From Streptomyces smyrnaeus (GTDB taxonomy: Bacteria > Actinomycetota > Actinomycetes > Streptomycetales > Streptomycetaceae): 64,000 bases of DNA. Position 1 is the first letter of the stretch. The number at the start of each line of letters is the position of its first letter. This document shows, in pieces, positions 17,789-25,804 of this stretch. Under the pieces are notes generated by a model that was not told the DNA's origin, made no database searches, and worked only from the letters and a program-made list of their open reading frames with translations. The stretch lies in the NCBI RefSeq assembly GCF_017676345.1, contig NZ_JAFFZM010000001.1:729773-793772 (forward strand). The letters run 5' to 3'. The translations under genes and the position numbers were made by a program.

Positions 17789-17878
17789 CGACGACGCCGG
17801 ACGCGGGCCGGTCGCCGCAGAGGTACCGCCGGTGCCCCGCGGCGCGAAGTACCCCGGCCCCCGCGGCGGCCGTCGGGC

Positions 17879-20626
17879 TCAGCCGCTGACCGCCGGCTCG
17901 GGTACCGCCACCGACCGCGCCACCGGCTCCGGCAGCAGGTCGGGGCTCTCCGGCCGGCCCAGCCGCCGCAGGAAGGTCAGGATGCCGGCGTAGCCCTGCG
18001 CCCACGAGCAGGGCGCGTCCCTGGTGTGGGCGTTGGCCACGAGGGCCGGCGCGTCGTCCGGGCCGTGGCTGCGCCGGATCAGGTGGCGGGCGGCCTCATG
18101 GGCGGCGTCCAGCCAGCGCGCGTCCCCCGAGTCCACCGCCAGGTCCAGCAGGACCGAGCCCGCTCCGGCGGTGCCGCAGCACTGGCCGAGCGTGCTGAGC
18201 CGGGTCAGCCACGGCAGACAGCCGCCGGTGGCGGTCTCGGCGGCCCGTCGGAAGGCGGGCTCGTCGAAGACCAGCCAGGCGTGGCGCAGCACCCGCGCGA
18301 GACCGCCGATCCCCCGGCACCAGGAGACCGTCATCTGGGAGGCGGAGGGCGCCTCGGCGGCAGCCACCAGGTCCGGGACCAGGGCGGCCAGCCGCTGGGC
18401 CCGCTGCCTACCGGTCCGCAGCAGCCCCTGGTCACCGGTGCGGTCGGCGAGCAGCAGCAGGAAGTCGGTGACGCCCAGATACCCGTGGGCGTAGCCGAAG
18501 GCGGTCTCCCGTCCCAGTTCGCCGACCACATGGGCGGGCAGGTCGGCCAGGTCCGCTCGCTCCAGCAGCGGCTCGGCGAGGACCGCCGCCGCCCCCAGCG
18601 CCTCCAGGTCACCGAGGTCGGCCAGCAGAAGCCTGCCCAGGCCGACGCCTGCGTGACCGGAGACGACATCGAAGTCGACGGCCTTCAGGACCTCCGGAGC
18701 CTCCGAAGCGTCCGGACCCTCCGAAGCCCCCGGAGAGGGAGGCGCCTTGCTGCGGGCCACGGCGGGCAGGACGGGGCCGGTCGGTACCTCCACTCCCGCG
18801 CGGCGGGCGGCGGCGAGGAACACCTCGGTGCCGGTGCGCCCGGAGAACAGGCCCTCGGCGGTGGGGACGGTGGCCAGGCTGTGGTGGGCGTGCCCGGCCA
18901 GGCGCCGCAGCAGCTCCGGCACGCCCGGCCGGTGGCGGTGGTGCAGCAGTTCCAGCCCGATGCCCGCGCTGCCGGTGTACAAACTGGCGTCGACGGCGGG
19001 GAAGTCCGCGGCCTCACCACCGAGGTGGTACTCCCCCGCTTCCGCCACCAGCAGCTCCAGCACCCGGTCCGCCAGGTCGGCCACCCGGTCCGGGGTGGCG
19101 GCCGGTGGTGGCGCAACACGGTGCTCGGTGCCGGTACGCGTACGCCACCTCCCGGAGACGAGGTCGTCGAGCCCCCGGGCGGAGCGTTCCGGCTCACGTG
19201 CGAGAAGGTCGCCGACCACCGCGAGGAGGCCGGGCCGGCGCCCGCCGTGCACGGCGTCGAGGCACTGCAGCGTACGGGTGCGGGCGAGGGCTGACGACGC
19301 CTCTCCGGTGACGGGGGGCAGCCCGGTGGCGGCGAAGGCGAGGACCATGCCGAGCGCGTAGTGGTCGTCGACCACCGAGGGCTCCTGGCTGCGGTCGAGT
19401 TGTTCCCTGGGGGCGTAGCCCGGTGTACCACCCGGCAGGTGGATGCCGTCGAGCGCCGAGATGCCGAAGTCGATGAGGTGGGCGCGCCCGGTGGCGTCCA
19501 GGACGATGTTGCGGGGCGTCACGTCCCGCATGACCACGCCTTTGGCGTGCAGCGCGCGGAGCGTGGTGGCGAGTTCGCGTGCGAGGCGGGCGAAGGTCTC
19601 GTCGTCACCCGGAGTGGCCGCCGCACCGGCCGGCAGCAGCGCGCCGTCGCGCCCTATCCGCTCCAGCAGGTTGCGGTCGCCGACGTCGCTGGTGACCAGG
19701 TATTCGTCGGCGGCGTGGGCGAAGTGGTCGAGGAAGCGGGGGATGCCCGGCGTTCCGGCACACGCCGTCAGGATGCGGCGTTCGTTGCGCAACCGGACCC
19801 GCACGTCGTTGCCGTCGCGGTCCTCGCTGACGTGAGCACGGGCGATCTTGACGATGACGGTGCCCGCCGGCGCCGGGCCGTCGGTGGCGTGTGCGGTGTC
19901 CACGGCGCGGTAGACATTGCCGCGGGCCGACTCGTACACGCCCTCGACGGCGCGGTAGCGGCCACCCAGCAACACCTCGGTGCCGGGCCGCGACGCGGTG
20001 GCCTCCCCGGCGGCGTCCCCGGCGGTGGCCTCCCCTGCGGTGGGGGGCTCGCCCTCCCGGAACGGGTCGCTCACCCAGGAGGGTTGGCGGTAGCCGAGGG
20101 AGGCGGCGGCCTCGAACTCCTCGCCGTCCGGCCCGTCGATGACCACCACGAGGGTGCCGTAAGGGCCGCTGCGCCACTGGGCGCGGAAGGGGCCGTAGCG
20201 GTAGTACACAGGGGCGTCGTCGGCCACCCGACGGTCGCTGAGCACCCGGGGACCGGGGTGCCCGCGCAGCAACTCGGCGAGCTCCAGGCCGAGTTCGCGG
20301 ACTCGCTCGAAGGGCGGATAGACGGTGACGGCCTTCCCCACGGCGCCCGGACCGGCTTCGGCGCCGTTGAGCCGACGCAGCACACGGTCGGAGCGGGCCA
20401 CCTTGAACGAGCAGCCCTCGGCGAGCAGACGCGGGAAAAGTGCCTCGGCCAGCCGTGGCAGCCCGTCGACCCGGGAAGAGATGTGCAGCTTCCAGCCGTG
20501 GTCGGGAAGTTCGGGCGCGGGCTCGCACCTCACCCGCGTCCAGGTGGCCCCGGTGACCAGCGAGTGCGACGTCCGGTGCTCCTCGATCAGCCGGCGGAGT
20601 GCGTCCTCCGCGTTCCAGTCGGCCAC
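17879..20626 (-). CDS. lanL: Class IV lanthipeptide synthetase (LanL-like)
   Basis: 915 aa from a GTG with AGGAG upstream. Three domains can be read. Residues 1-215 are the phosphoSer/Thr lyase, with family signatures SFKVARSDRVLRRLN, VTVYPPF and VYYRYGPF. Residues ~220-520 are a Ser/Thr-type kinase, with the catalytic loop MRDVTPRN at 366-373 and DFG at 386-388. Residues ~535-900 are a LanC-like cyclase with three candidate zinc ligands: Cys770 in SWCRG and Cys816-Cys817 in QCCG. Class III enzymes lack the zinc site, so its presence points to class IV; the Cys-Cys-Cys set also resembles the ProcM type of LanM cyclase. The enzyme should dehydrate Ser/Thr and form (methyl)lanthionine rings in the precursor encoded just upstream. 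No lanT or lanP homologue is adjacent. Confidence 0.9.
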   Translation of the reverse strand: MADWNAEDALRRLIEEHRTSHSLVTGATWTRVRCEPAPELPDHGWKLHISSRVDGLPRLAEALFPRLLAEGCSFKVARSDRVLRRLNGAEAGPGAVGKAVTVYPPFERVRELGLELAELLRGHPGPRVLSDRRVADDAPVYYRYGPFRAQWRSGPYGTLVVVIDGPDGEEFEAAASLGYRQPSWVSDPFREGEPPTAGEATAGDAAGEATASRPGTEVLLGGRYRAVEGVYESARGNVYRAVDTAHATDGPAPAGTVIVKIARAHVSEDRDGNDVRVRLRNERRILTACAGTPGIPRFLDHFAHAADEYLVTSDVGDRNLLERIGRDGALLPAGAAATPGDDETFARLARELATTLRALHAKGVVMRDVTPRNIVLDATGRAHLIDFGISALDGIHLPGGTPGYAPREQLDRSQEPSVVDDHYALGMVLAFAATGLPPVTGEASSALARTRTLQCLDAVHGGRRPGLLAVVGDLLAREPERSARGLDDLVSGRWRTRTGTEHRVAPPPAATPDRVADLADRVLELLVAEAGEYHLGGEAADFPAVDASLYTGSAGIGLELLHHRHRPGVPELLRRLAGHAHHSLATVPTAEGLFSGRTGTEVFLAAARRAGVEVPTGPVLPAVARSKAPPSPGASEGPDASEAPEVLKAVDFDVVSGHAGVGLGRLLLADLGDLEALGAAAVLAEPLLERADLADLPAHVVGELGRETAFGYAHGYLGVTDFLLLLADRTGDQGLLRTGRQRAQRLAALVPDLVAAAEAPSASQMTVSWCRGIGGLARVLRHAWLVFDEPAFRRAAETATGGCLPWLTRLSTLGQCCGTAGAGSVLLDLAVDSGDARWLDAAHEAARHLIRRSHGPDDAPALVANAHTRDAPCSWAQGYAGILTFLRRLGRPESPDLLPEPVARSVAVPEPAVSG

Positions 20627-20735
20627 GCTGCTGCTCCTCGCTGCTCATGGGTCGTCGCGCACCGGCGGCCCGAGGGGAAGCCCGCCCGCGCACGCCGTGG
20701 CGTCCGGGGGCGGGGGCCTCCTCGGGCCGTCGTGA

Positions 20736-20771
20736 GGTGCGCCGACCGCCGCGCGCGGTGGTCGGCGCACC
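20736..20771 (-). terminator. Hairpin between lanthipeptide precursor and synthetase (attenuator-like)
   Basis: Perfect 12-base inverted repeat GGTGCGCCGACC / GGTCGGCGCACC with a 12-base loop, lying 18 bases after the precursor stop and 110 bases before lanL. Lanthipeptide operons often carry a partial terminator here so that precursor mRNA exceeds synthetase mRNA. There is no U-tract, as is common in high-GC actinobacteria. Confidence 0.7.
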
Positions 20772-20788
20772 GGTGGTGACGCGCCGGG

Positions 20789-20947
20789 TCAGCCGGTGTT
20801 GCCGGTACCCATGCAGGTGTAGTCGCAGTAGGTGATCGGGCAGCGGTCGGTGGCTGAGGAGCCGAGGTCGTTCTCGTGGAACGCCACCTCGGGCTCCTGG
20901 TTCAGCACCCCGGCGTCCCGGGGAGCGAACTGGGACAGGAATTCCAT
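20789..20947 (-). CDS. lanA: Lanthipeptide precursor peptide (52 aa)
   Basis: Translating the strand upstream of lanL gives a 52-codon gene with GGGAG before the ATG. Residues 1-28 form an acidic, helix-prone leader without cysteines (MEFLSQFAPRDAGVLNQEP...). The C-terminal part holds all three cysteines and most hydroxyl residues, with Ser30, Ser31, Thr33, Cys36, Thr39, Cys41, Thr44, Cys45, Thr48 and Thr51; the core centre reads RCPITYCDYTCMG. This leader/core contrast and its place just before the synthetase identify it as the substrate. Cleavage probably falls near DLGS. The Ser30-Thr33-Cys36 spacing would allow an overlapping ring. I recognise no close known lanthipeptide from memory. Confidence 0.88.
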   Translation of the reverse strand: MEFLSQFAPRDAGVLNQEPEVAFHENDLGSSATDRCPITYCDYTCMGTGNTG

Positions 20948-21124
20948 GGTGTCTCCCGTGACTGGGGAAAGTGCTATGAAATCCGTTCTGTATCACGGCA
21001 CTTGAGGTTCTGGTGCGTGTGATGTGAAAGAGCCTAGAGTGCCCGCTGAGCGCGCGGCAAGGCCCCTGCACCGGCCCCGCGACAGGCTGCCCCTCGGCGG
21101 AGGTAGCGGCTGCCCCTCGGCGGC

Positions 21125-22144
21125 TCAGCGGCGGCGCAGTGACGGGTCGAGCAGCGCGGGAGGAGCGTCGAACTTCTCGTGTGCGGCGAGGTCGGTACCG
21201 GGGGCGACGATGGCGTCGATGGCATCGAGCACATCGGCGGAGAGCGCGGTATCGGCGGCGGCGAGCTGCGAGTGCAGATGGTCCAGCGTACGGGGGCCGA
21301 TGAGTGCGCTGGTCACGGCGGGGTGCGCGGTCGCGAAGCCCAGTGCGAGCTGAATCATCGTCAGCCCCGCCTCGTCGGCGACCTCGGCCAGCTGCTCGAC
21401 GGCCTCGAGCCTGGCCCGGTTGGCAGGGAGGGAGGTGTCGAAGCGTTCCGGCATGAACGTCGAGCGGCTGGTGGTGATTTCCCGGCCCTCGCGTATCGCA
21501 CCCGACAGCCAGCCCGACGCCAGCGGGCTCCACACCAGCACACCGAGCCCGTACTGCTCGGTCACCGGCAGGACGTGGGCCTCGATCCCGCGCTGCAGGA
21601 TCGAGTAGCTGGGCTGTTCGGTGACGTAGCGGCTCAGATGATGCTCGCGGGCGGCCCACTGCGCCTGCACGATGCGGTACGCGGGGAAGGTGGAGGAGCC
21701 GAAGTAGCGGATCTTTCCCGCGCGTTGCAGATCGGTCAGTGCTGACAGCGTCTCCTCGTCGCTGGTGCTCGGGTCCCACCGGTGGATCTGGTAGAGATCG
21801 ACGTGATCGACGCCGAGGCGGCGCAGGCTGTTGTCCAGCGCGGTGACCAGCCAGCGGCGCGAACTCCCCCGGTGGTTGCGCTCGTCGCCCATCGGCATGT
21901 TCGCCTTCGTGGCCAGCACGATGTCCTCACGGCGACCGGCGATGGCCTTGCCGACCATCTCCTCCGACTCGCCGTCGCTGTACATGTCGGCGGTGTCGAT
22001 GAGGTTGACGCCCGCCTCAAGGGCCGCGTCGACGATGGCGGTGGCCTCGTCCTGGGTGGTGCGCCCGATGCTGCCGAAGTTCATGGCGCCGAGCGCGAGG
22101 GTGCTGACCTGCACACCGGTACGGCCCAAGGTGCGGTACTGCAT
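21125..22144 (-). CDS. Aldo/keto reductase
   Basis: 339-aa NADPH-dependent oxidoreductase with a TIM-barrel fold. It begins MQYRTLGRTGVQVSTLALG, the standard family start, with GAGGAG upstream. Catalytic tetrad residues are visible: Asp and Tyr in IDTADMYSDGESEE, Lys in LATKANMP and His in YQIHRWD. The cofactor-binding C-terminal region has SALIGPRTLDHLHSQL. The substrate is unknown; the family reduces many aldehydes and ketones. The open frame continues upstream, but the ribosome site and homology-like sequence fix the start. Two palindromic operators lie 63-105 bases upstream of the ATG. Confidence 0.92.
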   Translation of the reverse strand: MQYRTLGRTGVQVSTLALGAMNFGSIGRTTQDEATAIVDAALEAGVNLIDTADMYSDGESEEMVGKAIAGRREDIVLATKANMPMGDERNHRGSSRRWLVTALDNSLRRLGVDHVDLYQIHRWDPSTSDEETLSALTDLQRAGKIRYFGSSTFPAYRIVQAQWAAREHHLSRYVTEQPSYSILQRGIEAHVLPVTEQYGLGVLVWSPLASGWLSGAIREGREITTSRSTFMPERFDTSLPANRARLEAVEQLAEVADEAGLTMIQLALGFATAHPAVTSALIGPRTLDHLHSQLAAADTALSADVLDAIDAIVAPGTDLAAHEKFDAPPALLDPSLRRR

Positions 22145-22206
22145 GGCTGTGTCTCCTCGTTGCGGTGAAGCCGGGCGGGTGGGGGTGGCCACGGCATCAC
22201 AAGTAA

Positions 22207-22249
22207 GCGGAACCTCGTTCCGAAACAACGATACGGAACGGGGTTCCGC
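22207..22249 (-). promoter_or_regulatory. Double palindromic operator upstream of the aldo/keto reductase
   Basis: Two 13-bp palindromes of the form GGAAC-N3-GTTCC (22209-22221 and 22235-22247), with centres 26 bp apart, sit in an AT-richer pocket. The two 16-base arms are also inverted copies of each other with one mismatch. This is typical of cooperative binding by a TetR- or MerR-type dimer. No regulator gene is adjacent. Confidence 0.6.
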
Positions 22250-22368
22250 TTTGGCAAGAGCTCCGGCGCGGGATGTGTTGTGGTGAGGTGAGGTGAAGCG
22301 AAGTGAGGAGAGGTCCGGTGAACTACTGGACAGGGGCGCCCCCGGTGGCCCGGCGACCAGGACCTCTC

Positions 22369-22830
22369 CTACCGGTCGTCCTCTCCGGTCCCGGCTTCCC
22401 CGGTCCCCGCGGCCAGCCTCCGTACATGCGCCACGGCCTCGTCGGTCAGTTGCGCCGGGACGAGCCAGTAGTCGTAGATACCGCCCTGCGCGGAGTTGTA
22501 GCCGCAGAGCACGGCCACGCCTGTGCCGAGCCGGCTCTTGAGCTCGCCGGCCAGCCAGCCGACGAAGCCGCTGTTGTCGGCGGCGGCGGGGAAGTGGAAG
22601 GCGAAGACGCCGAAGACCTCCGCTTCGTCGCCTCGCGCCGGTTCGAGGACCGACCATCCCTCCTCGTCGCGCACCAGAGCCAGCGCGTCGGTGGACGGCT
22701 GCGGCAGCCCTCCGGCCGGGTGCTCGTGATACGCCCAGCGCCCCGGCAACTCCTTGAACGTGGCCTCGGCCAGCACGCGCCGCAGCCGCCCGCGTACTTC
22801 CTGATCCGTTTCGTGACTGATGTTCACCAT
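22369..22830 (-). CDS. Conserved actinobacterial protein, DUF6196-like
   Basis: 153 aa from MVNISHETDQ. It is a soluble alpha/beta protein with WSVLEPARGDEAEVFGVFAF, DNSGFVGWLAGELK and VLCGYNSAQGGIYDYW, segments I associate with DUF6196 proteins of Streptomyces from memory. The function of that family is unknown. There is no signal peptide and no catalytic motif. An in-frame extension to 22965 encodes low-complexity repeats and was not taken as the start. The gene is downstream of nothing obvious and 224 bases upstream of the aldo/keto reductase. Confidence 0.7.
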   Translation of the reverse strand: MVNISHETDQEVRGRLRRVLAEATFKELPGRWAYHEHPAGGLPQPSTDALALVRDEEGWSVLEPARGDEAEVFGVFAFHFPAAADNSGFVGWLAGELKSRLGTGVAVLCGYNSAQGGIYDYWLVPAQLTDEAVAHVRRLAAGTGEAGTGEDDR

Positions 22831-22883
22831 GGGGCATTCAGCCTCGGACGCCACGGCGAAATTCCGGCACCGGTACGAGGTGA

Positions 22884-23135
22884 CGCACGCCACCCTCACG
22901 ATCCGCAGCAGGGCGGACGTCATCGCTTCCAGGGCGGACGTCATCGCCCCCCGGGCGGGCAGCACCGTGCGGGTCGGCGGCCTCCGGCGGCAGTCTCGCC
23001 GTCACCTTCGGCATCATGGGCCTGTACCAGCGGCTCAACCGCGTCCAGTGCGTCATCGGCCTGACCACCGGCGGTCTCGCCGTACTCTCCCTCGCTACCC
23101 TCCTGATCCTCATGTTCGGCCGACCCCCGGCATAA
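22884..23135 (+). pseudogene. Possible remnant of a small membrane protein gene
   Basis: The plus frame ending at the TAA of 23133-23135 encodes a convincing C-terminus: GGSLAVTFGIMGLYQRLNR, then a hydrophobic helix (VIGLTTGGLAVLSLATLLIL) ending MFGRPPA. Upstream, the frame runs into the tandem duplication and then a stop at 22881, with no ATG or GTG plus ribosome site. It looks like the surviving end of a truncated membrane protein. It could instead be a chance frame; the minus strand here is also open. Confidence 0.3.
22909..22947. repeat. 18-bp tandem direct repeat
   Basis: CAGGGCGGACGTCATCGC occurs at 22909-22926 and again at 22930-22947, a perfect 21-base period. It looks like a slippage duplication in the spacer upstream of the DUF6196-like gene. 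Confidence 0.8.
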
Positions 23136-23958
23136 GGGCGGTCGAGGAGACCGTCACCACGACGGGCGCCGAGTGCCCCGTCGCACGCAGGGCGTCCCCC
23201 GTGACTTCGACCAGCCACACCGCGACATCCGGTGTCCACTCCCGCGCGTGGCACACGAAATGCGCCGTCCTCCGCGCGCCCTCCAGCGGTGATCGCGTCT
23301 GCGCCCGGCCGGGCACCCGGGAGGTGTCCGCCGAGGACGCGATCTCCGCCTCGGCCGCCGCGCCCAGACGCTCCTGGACGGCGTCCCGCACGCGAGCGGC
23401 CTCATCGGGCGGCTCCCAGGCCCTGGAGGGAGCCGCGGAGACGGTCACATGGATGTCCACGGAGGCCGCGGGCGAGGCCAGGGAGAACCACTCGCGCATG
23501 TCGTCGAAGTCGTCCGTCGCGTCCCCCGCGGTGATCTGCAGAGGCAGGTAGGCCTGCAAGGCGGTGAACGTCACGGTGCCCACCCGGTCGAGCGCGTCGA
23601 CGAGTGTCCTGGTCATGGGGAGGACCGGAAGGCGCGGCTGACGGGCGTCCTCGGGAACGTAGGCCAGCATCCAGGCGAGTTCGCCGATCTGGTTGCGGCC
23701 GGACCAGTCGCCGCCCTTGTCGCAGTCGAGCCAGCGGTCCGGGACGTGGAAGAGCTTCTTCCCCGTCCGGGTCCGCCAGCCGTGGGGGGCGTGCCAGCCG
23801 TAGGCATCTACTCGTACCAGTGCGAGATCCAGTACGGACGCGCAAAGCTCGTCCTGATCGCCGCTTGCCAGCCAGGGATGCCGATCGAGGATCCCGTGTA
23901 CTCCGACAGTCGTTCCGCAGTGCATGGCAGCTTCCTCAATCGCGGCCGGCGGGTTCAT
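23110..23958 (-). CDS. Hypothetical protein (282 aa)
   Basis: Starts at ATG 23958 with GGAGGA upstream and overlaps the end of the XRE regulator gene by 23 bases. It is soluble, with no signal peptide. Recognisable local features are a Trp/His-rich N-terminal third (HGILDRHPWLASGDQDE, YGWHAPHGWRTRTGKK, WLDCDKGGDWSGRNQIGELAW) and a beta-rich C-terminal half with FVCHAREWTPDVAVWLVEV. I do not recognise the family. Its position in the regulator's transcript suggests linked expression. Confidence 0.6.
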   Translation of the reverse strand: MNPPAAIEEAAMHCGTTVGVHGILDRHPWLASGDQDELCASVLDLALVRVDAYGWHAPHGWRTRTGKKLFHVPDRWLDCDKGGDWSGRNQIGELAWMLAYVPEDARQPRLPVLPMTRTLVDALDRVGTVTFTALQAYLPLQITAGDATDDFDDMREWFSLASPAASVDIHVTVSAAPSRAWEPPDEAARVRDAVQERLGAAAEAEIASSADTSRVPGRAQTRSPLEGARRTAHFVCHAREWTPDVAVWLVEVTGDALRATGHSAPVVVTVSSTALMPGVGRT

Positions 23959-24559
23959 CGTGTCCTCCGCCGCGCGGCGAGCGGCCCGGCGGGGTGCGCA
24001 GATGCGCGCGTGTGCCTTGCGGACCGAACAGGATGAGAAGCTCGACCGCGCCGCCGTCGGCGCTGCCCAGCCAGTGCGGCAGGGACGTGTCGAATTCGGC
24101 TGCCTCCCCGGGCGAGAGCGTCAGGTCGCGCTCGCCGAGCAGCAGTCGCAGCCGACCGTTGAGCACATACAGCCACTCGAAGCCTTCGTGGGTCTGCGGA
24201 TCGGGTACCAGCGGCTCCGGCCGCGCAGGGATGATCATTTTGAACGCCTGCGTACCACCCGGCCGCCGGGACAGCGGAACGAAGACCATCCCGAACCGCC
24301 GGAGCGGCTTGAGATGGATCCGGGGGTCGCCGGTGCGCGGGGCACCGACCAGGTCGTCCAACGGCACGTTGTACGTACGGGCCAGCGGCAGCAGCAGCTC
24401 CAGCGTCGCCCGGCGCCGCCCGCTCTCCAGCCGGGACAGAGTGCTCTGCGAGACGCCGGTCTCCGCCGCGAGGTCGGCGAGGGTGAAACCGCGTTCATGG
24501 CGCAGTGCCCGCAGCCGGGGCCCCACGAGGTCGAGAACGTCTTCCGATCCGCCGTCCAT
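23936..24559 (-). CDS. XRE-family regulator with C-terminal cupin domain
   Basis: 207 aa. A helix-turn-helix of the XRE type spans about residues 12-66 (LRALRHERGFTLADLAAETG, VSQSTLSRLESGRR). A cupin beta-barrel follows at about 100-195 (THEGFEWLYVLNGRLRLLLG, LSPGEAAEFDTSLPHW). Such proteins are usually repressors whose cupin senses a small ligand. The start chosen (MDGGSEDVLD) excludes an open upstream stretch that overlaps the operator. It is divergent from a methyltransferase gene, with 92 bases between the starts, and probably controls both. Confidence 0.88.
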   Translation of the reverse strand: MDGGSEDVLDLVGPRLRALRHERGFTLADLAAETGVSQSTLSRLESGRRRATLELLLPLARTYNVPLDDLVGAPRTGDPRIHLKPLRRFGMVFVPLSRRPGGTQAFKMIIPARPEPLVPDPQTHEGFEWLYVLNGRLRLLLGERDLTLSPGEAAEFDTSLPHWLGSADGGAVELLILFGPQGTRAHLRTPPGRSPRGGGHDEPAGRD

Positions 24560-24567
24560 CGGATCAT

Positions 24568-24599
24568 CTTGCCAGAACGGCAAGAGGCCGTGCCAGAAC
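24568..24599. promoter_or_regulatory. Operator in the XRE-cupin / methyltransferase divergent promoter
   Basis: A perfect inverted repeat, CTTGCC-AGAAC-GGCAAG, lies at 24568-24584. The half-site TGCCAGAAC recurs exactly 21 bp downstream (24591-24599), two helical turns away. The placement between the divergent starts suggests autoregulation by the XRE-cupin protein. Confidence 0.6.
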
Positions 24600-24651
24600 G
24601 CGACTTGCCGGGCGAGACTCCCACACGTTCCCCGGCAGAAGGAGCCCACTG

Positions 24652-25275
24652 ATGACCACCAACCCTGTCACGTTCTGGGACGGCGTCTACGCGGCCCGCC
24701 CGGCAGCCACCGATCCGCGGCCGAACGTACGGCTCACCGAGACGGTCACGGACCTGCCTCCCGGCGACGTGCTGGACCTCGGATGCGGCGAAGGCGGCGA
24801 TGCGCTGTGGCTCGCCCGCCAGGGGTGGCACGTCACCGCCGTCGATGTCTCGGCCGTGGCCCTCGGACGGCTCACCGAGCTCGCCCTCGCACAGGGCCTG
24901 GGCGAGCGGATCGCCGCCGAGCGGCACGATCTGCACGAGTCCTTCCCGCAGGGCGCGTTCGACCTCGTCAGCGCCCACTATCTGCACACTCCTGACGACC
25001 TGGACCGGGCGACCGTCCTGCGCAAGGCCGCGCACGCGCTGCGCCCGGGCGGGCGGCTGCTGGTCGTCGACCACGGATCGACCGCTCCGTGGTCGTGGAA
25101 CCAGGACCCCGACGTCCGGTACCCGACGCCCCGGCAGGTCGCCGAGGACATCGGCCTGGACCCGGCGACATGGCCCCTCGAGCGGGCCGCGGCGTCCCGT
25201 CGGACCGCGACCGGACCGCAAGGGCGCACCGCCGAGGTCACCGACCACATCCTGATCGTCCGCCGCGCCGCGTGA
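24652..25275 (+). CDS. Class I SAM-dependent methyltransferase
   Basis: 207 aa, with AAGGAG eight bases before the ATG. SAM-binding motif I is VLDLGCGEGGDALWLA, followed by the acidic motif II (VTAVDVSAVAL), the post-motif FDLVSAHYLHTP and the strand LRPGGRLLVVDHG. It resembles TehB/UbiE-like small methyltransferases. The substrate is unknown. It is divergent from the XRE-cupin regulator and followed 28 bases later by a DinB-like gene, suggesting a small detoxification or modification operon. Confidence 0.9.
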   Translation: MTTNPVTFWDGVYAARPAATDPRPNVRLTETVTDLPPGDVLDLGCGEGGDALWLARQGWHVTAVDVSAVALGRLTELALAQGLGERIAAERHDLHESFPQGAFDLVSAHYLHTPDDLDRATVLRKAAHALRPGGRLLVVDHGSTAPWSWNQDPDVRYPTPRQVAEDIGLDPATWPLERAAASRRTATGPQGRTAEVTDHILIVRRAA

Positions 25276-25303
25276 AGCGGTGCGCCTCCCGCGAGGAGTC
25301 ATC

Positions 25304-25804
25304 ATGCCCATCGCCCCCCGCCGCGCACGACGCGGCGACACCCCGCCGCCCCGGACCGGAAGCAGCGAGACGGAGGTGCTGCGCGGCTTTCTCGACCACC
25401 TCCGCCACTCGGTCTCGGCGAAGGTCGAGGACGCCCCCGATCCGGAGGCCCGAACTGCCGGCGTGCCGTCGGGCACCAACCTGCTCGGTCTCCTCAACCA
25501 CCTCACCCACGTCGAACGGTCGACGTTCCTCGGGGACCGGGTCACCGACTGGCAGGCGACCTTCCACGCCGCTCCCGCGGACAGCGTGGCCGAGGTCGTC
25601 GCCCGCTACCGGAGCGCGGTCGCGCAGGCGAACGAAGTGCTCGACGGATGCACCGACCTCGCCGCACCGGTGCCCCGCCCCCGGCCCTACAGCCCCGCTC
25701 CCAGCGTCCGCTGGGCACTCACCCACATGATCGAGGAGACCGGCCGGCACGCCGGCCACGCAGACATCCTCCGGGAACTGATCGACGGCGCGACCGGACG
25801 CTGA
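25304..25804 (+). CDS. DinB-family protein, DUF664 (mycothiol-dependent enzyme-like)
   Basis: 166 aa from an ATG with GAGGAG upstream. It shows the four-helix DinB pattern with metal-ligand histidines: LLNHLTHVERSTF in the second helix and HMIEETGRHAGHADILREL in the last. DUF664/DinB proteins in actinobacteria include mycothiol-S-transferases. It follows the methyltransferase in the same operon. An upstream in-frame ATG at 25280 lacks a good ribosome site. Confidence 0.85.
   Translation: MPIAPRRARRGDTPPPRTGSSETEVLRGFLDHLRHSVSAKVEDAPDPEARTAGVPSGTNLLGLLNHLTHVERSTFLGDRVTDWQATFHAAPADSVAEVVARYRSAVAQANEVLDGCTDLAAPVPRPRPYSPAPSVRWALTHMIEETGRHAGHADILRELIDGATGR

Noticed and set aside
17879..20626. Synthetase as class III (RamC/LabKC-like)
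   Set aside because: Class III cyclase domains lack the zinc ligands. Here SWCRG and QCCG are both intact, which favours class IV.
20948..21124. Further short peptide genes beside the lanthipeptide precursor
   Set aside because: Frames on both strands in this gap were read; none has a ribosome site with a Cys/Ser/Thr-rich end.
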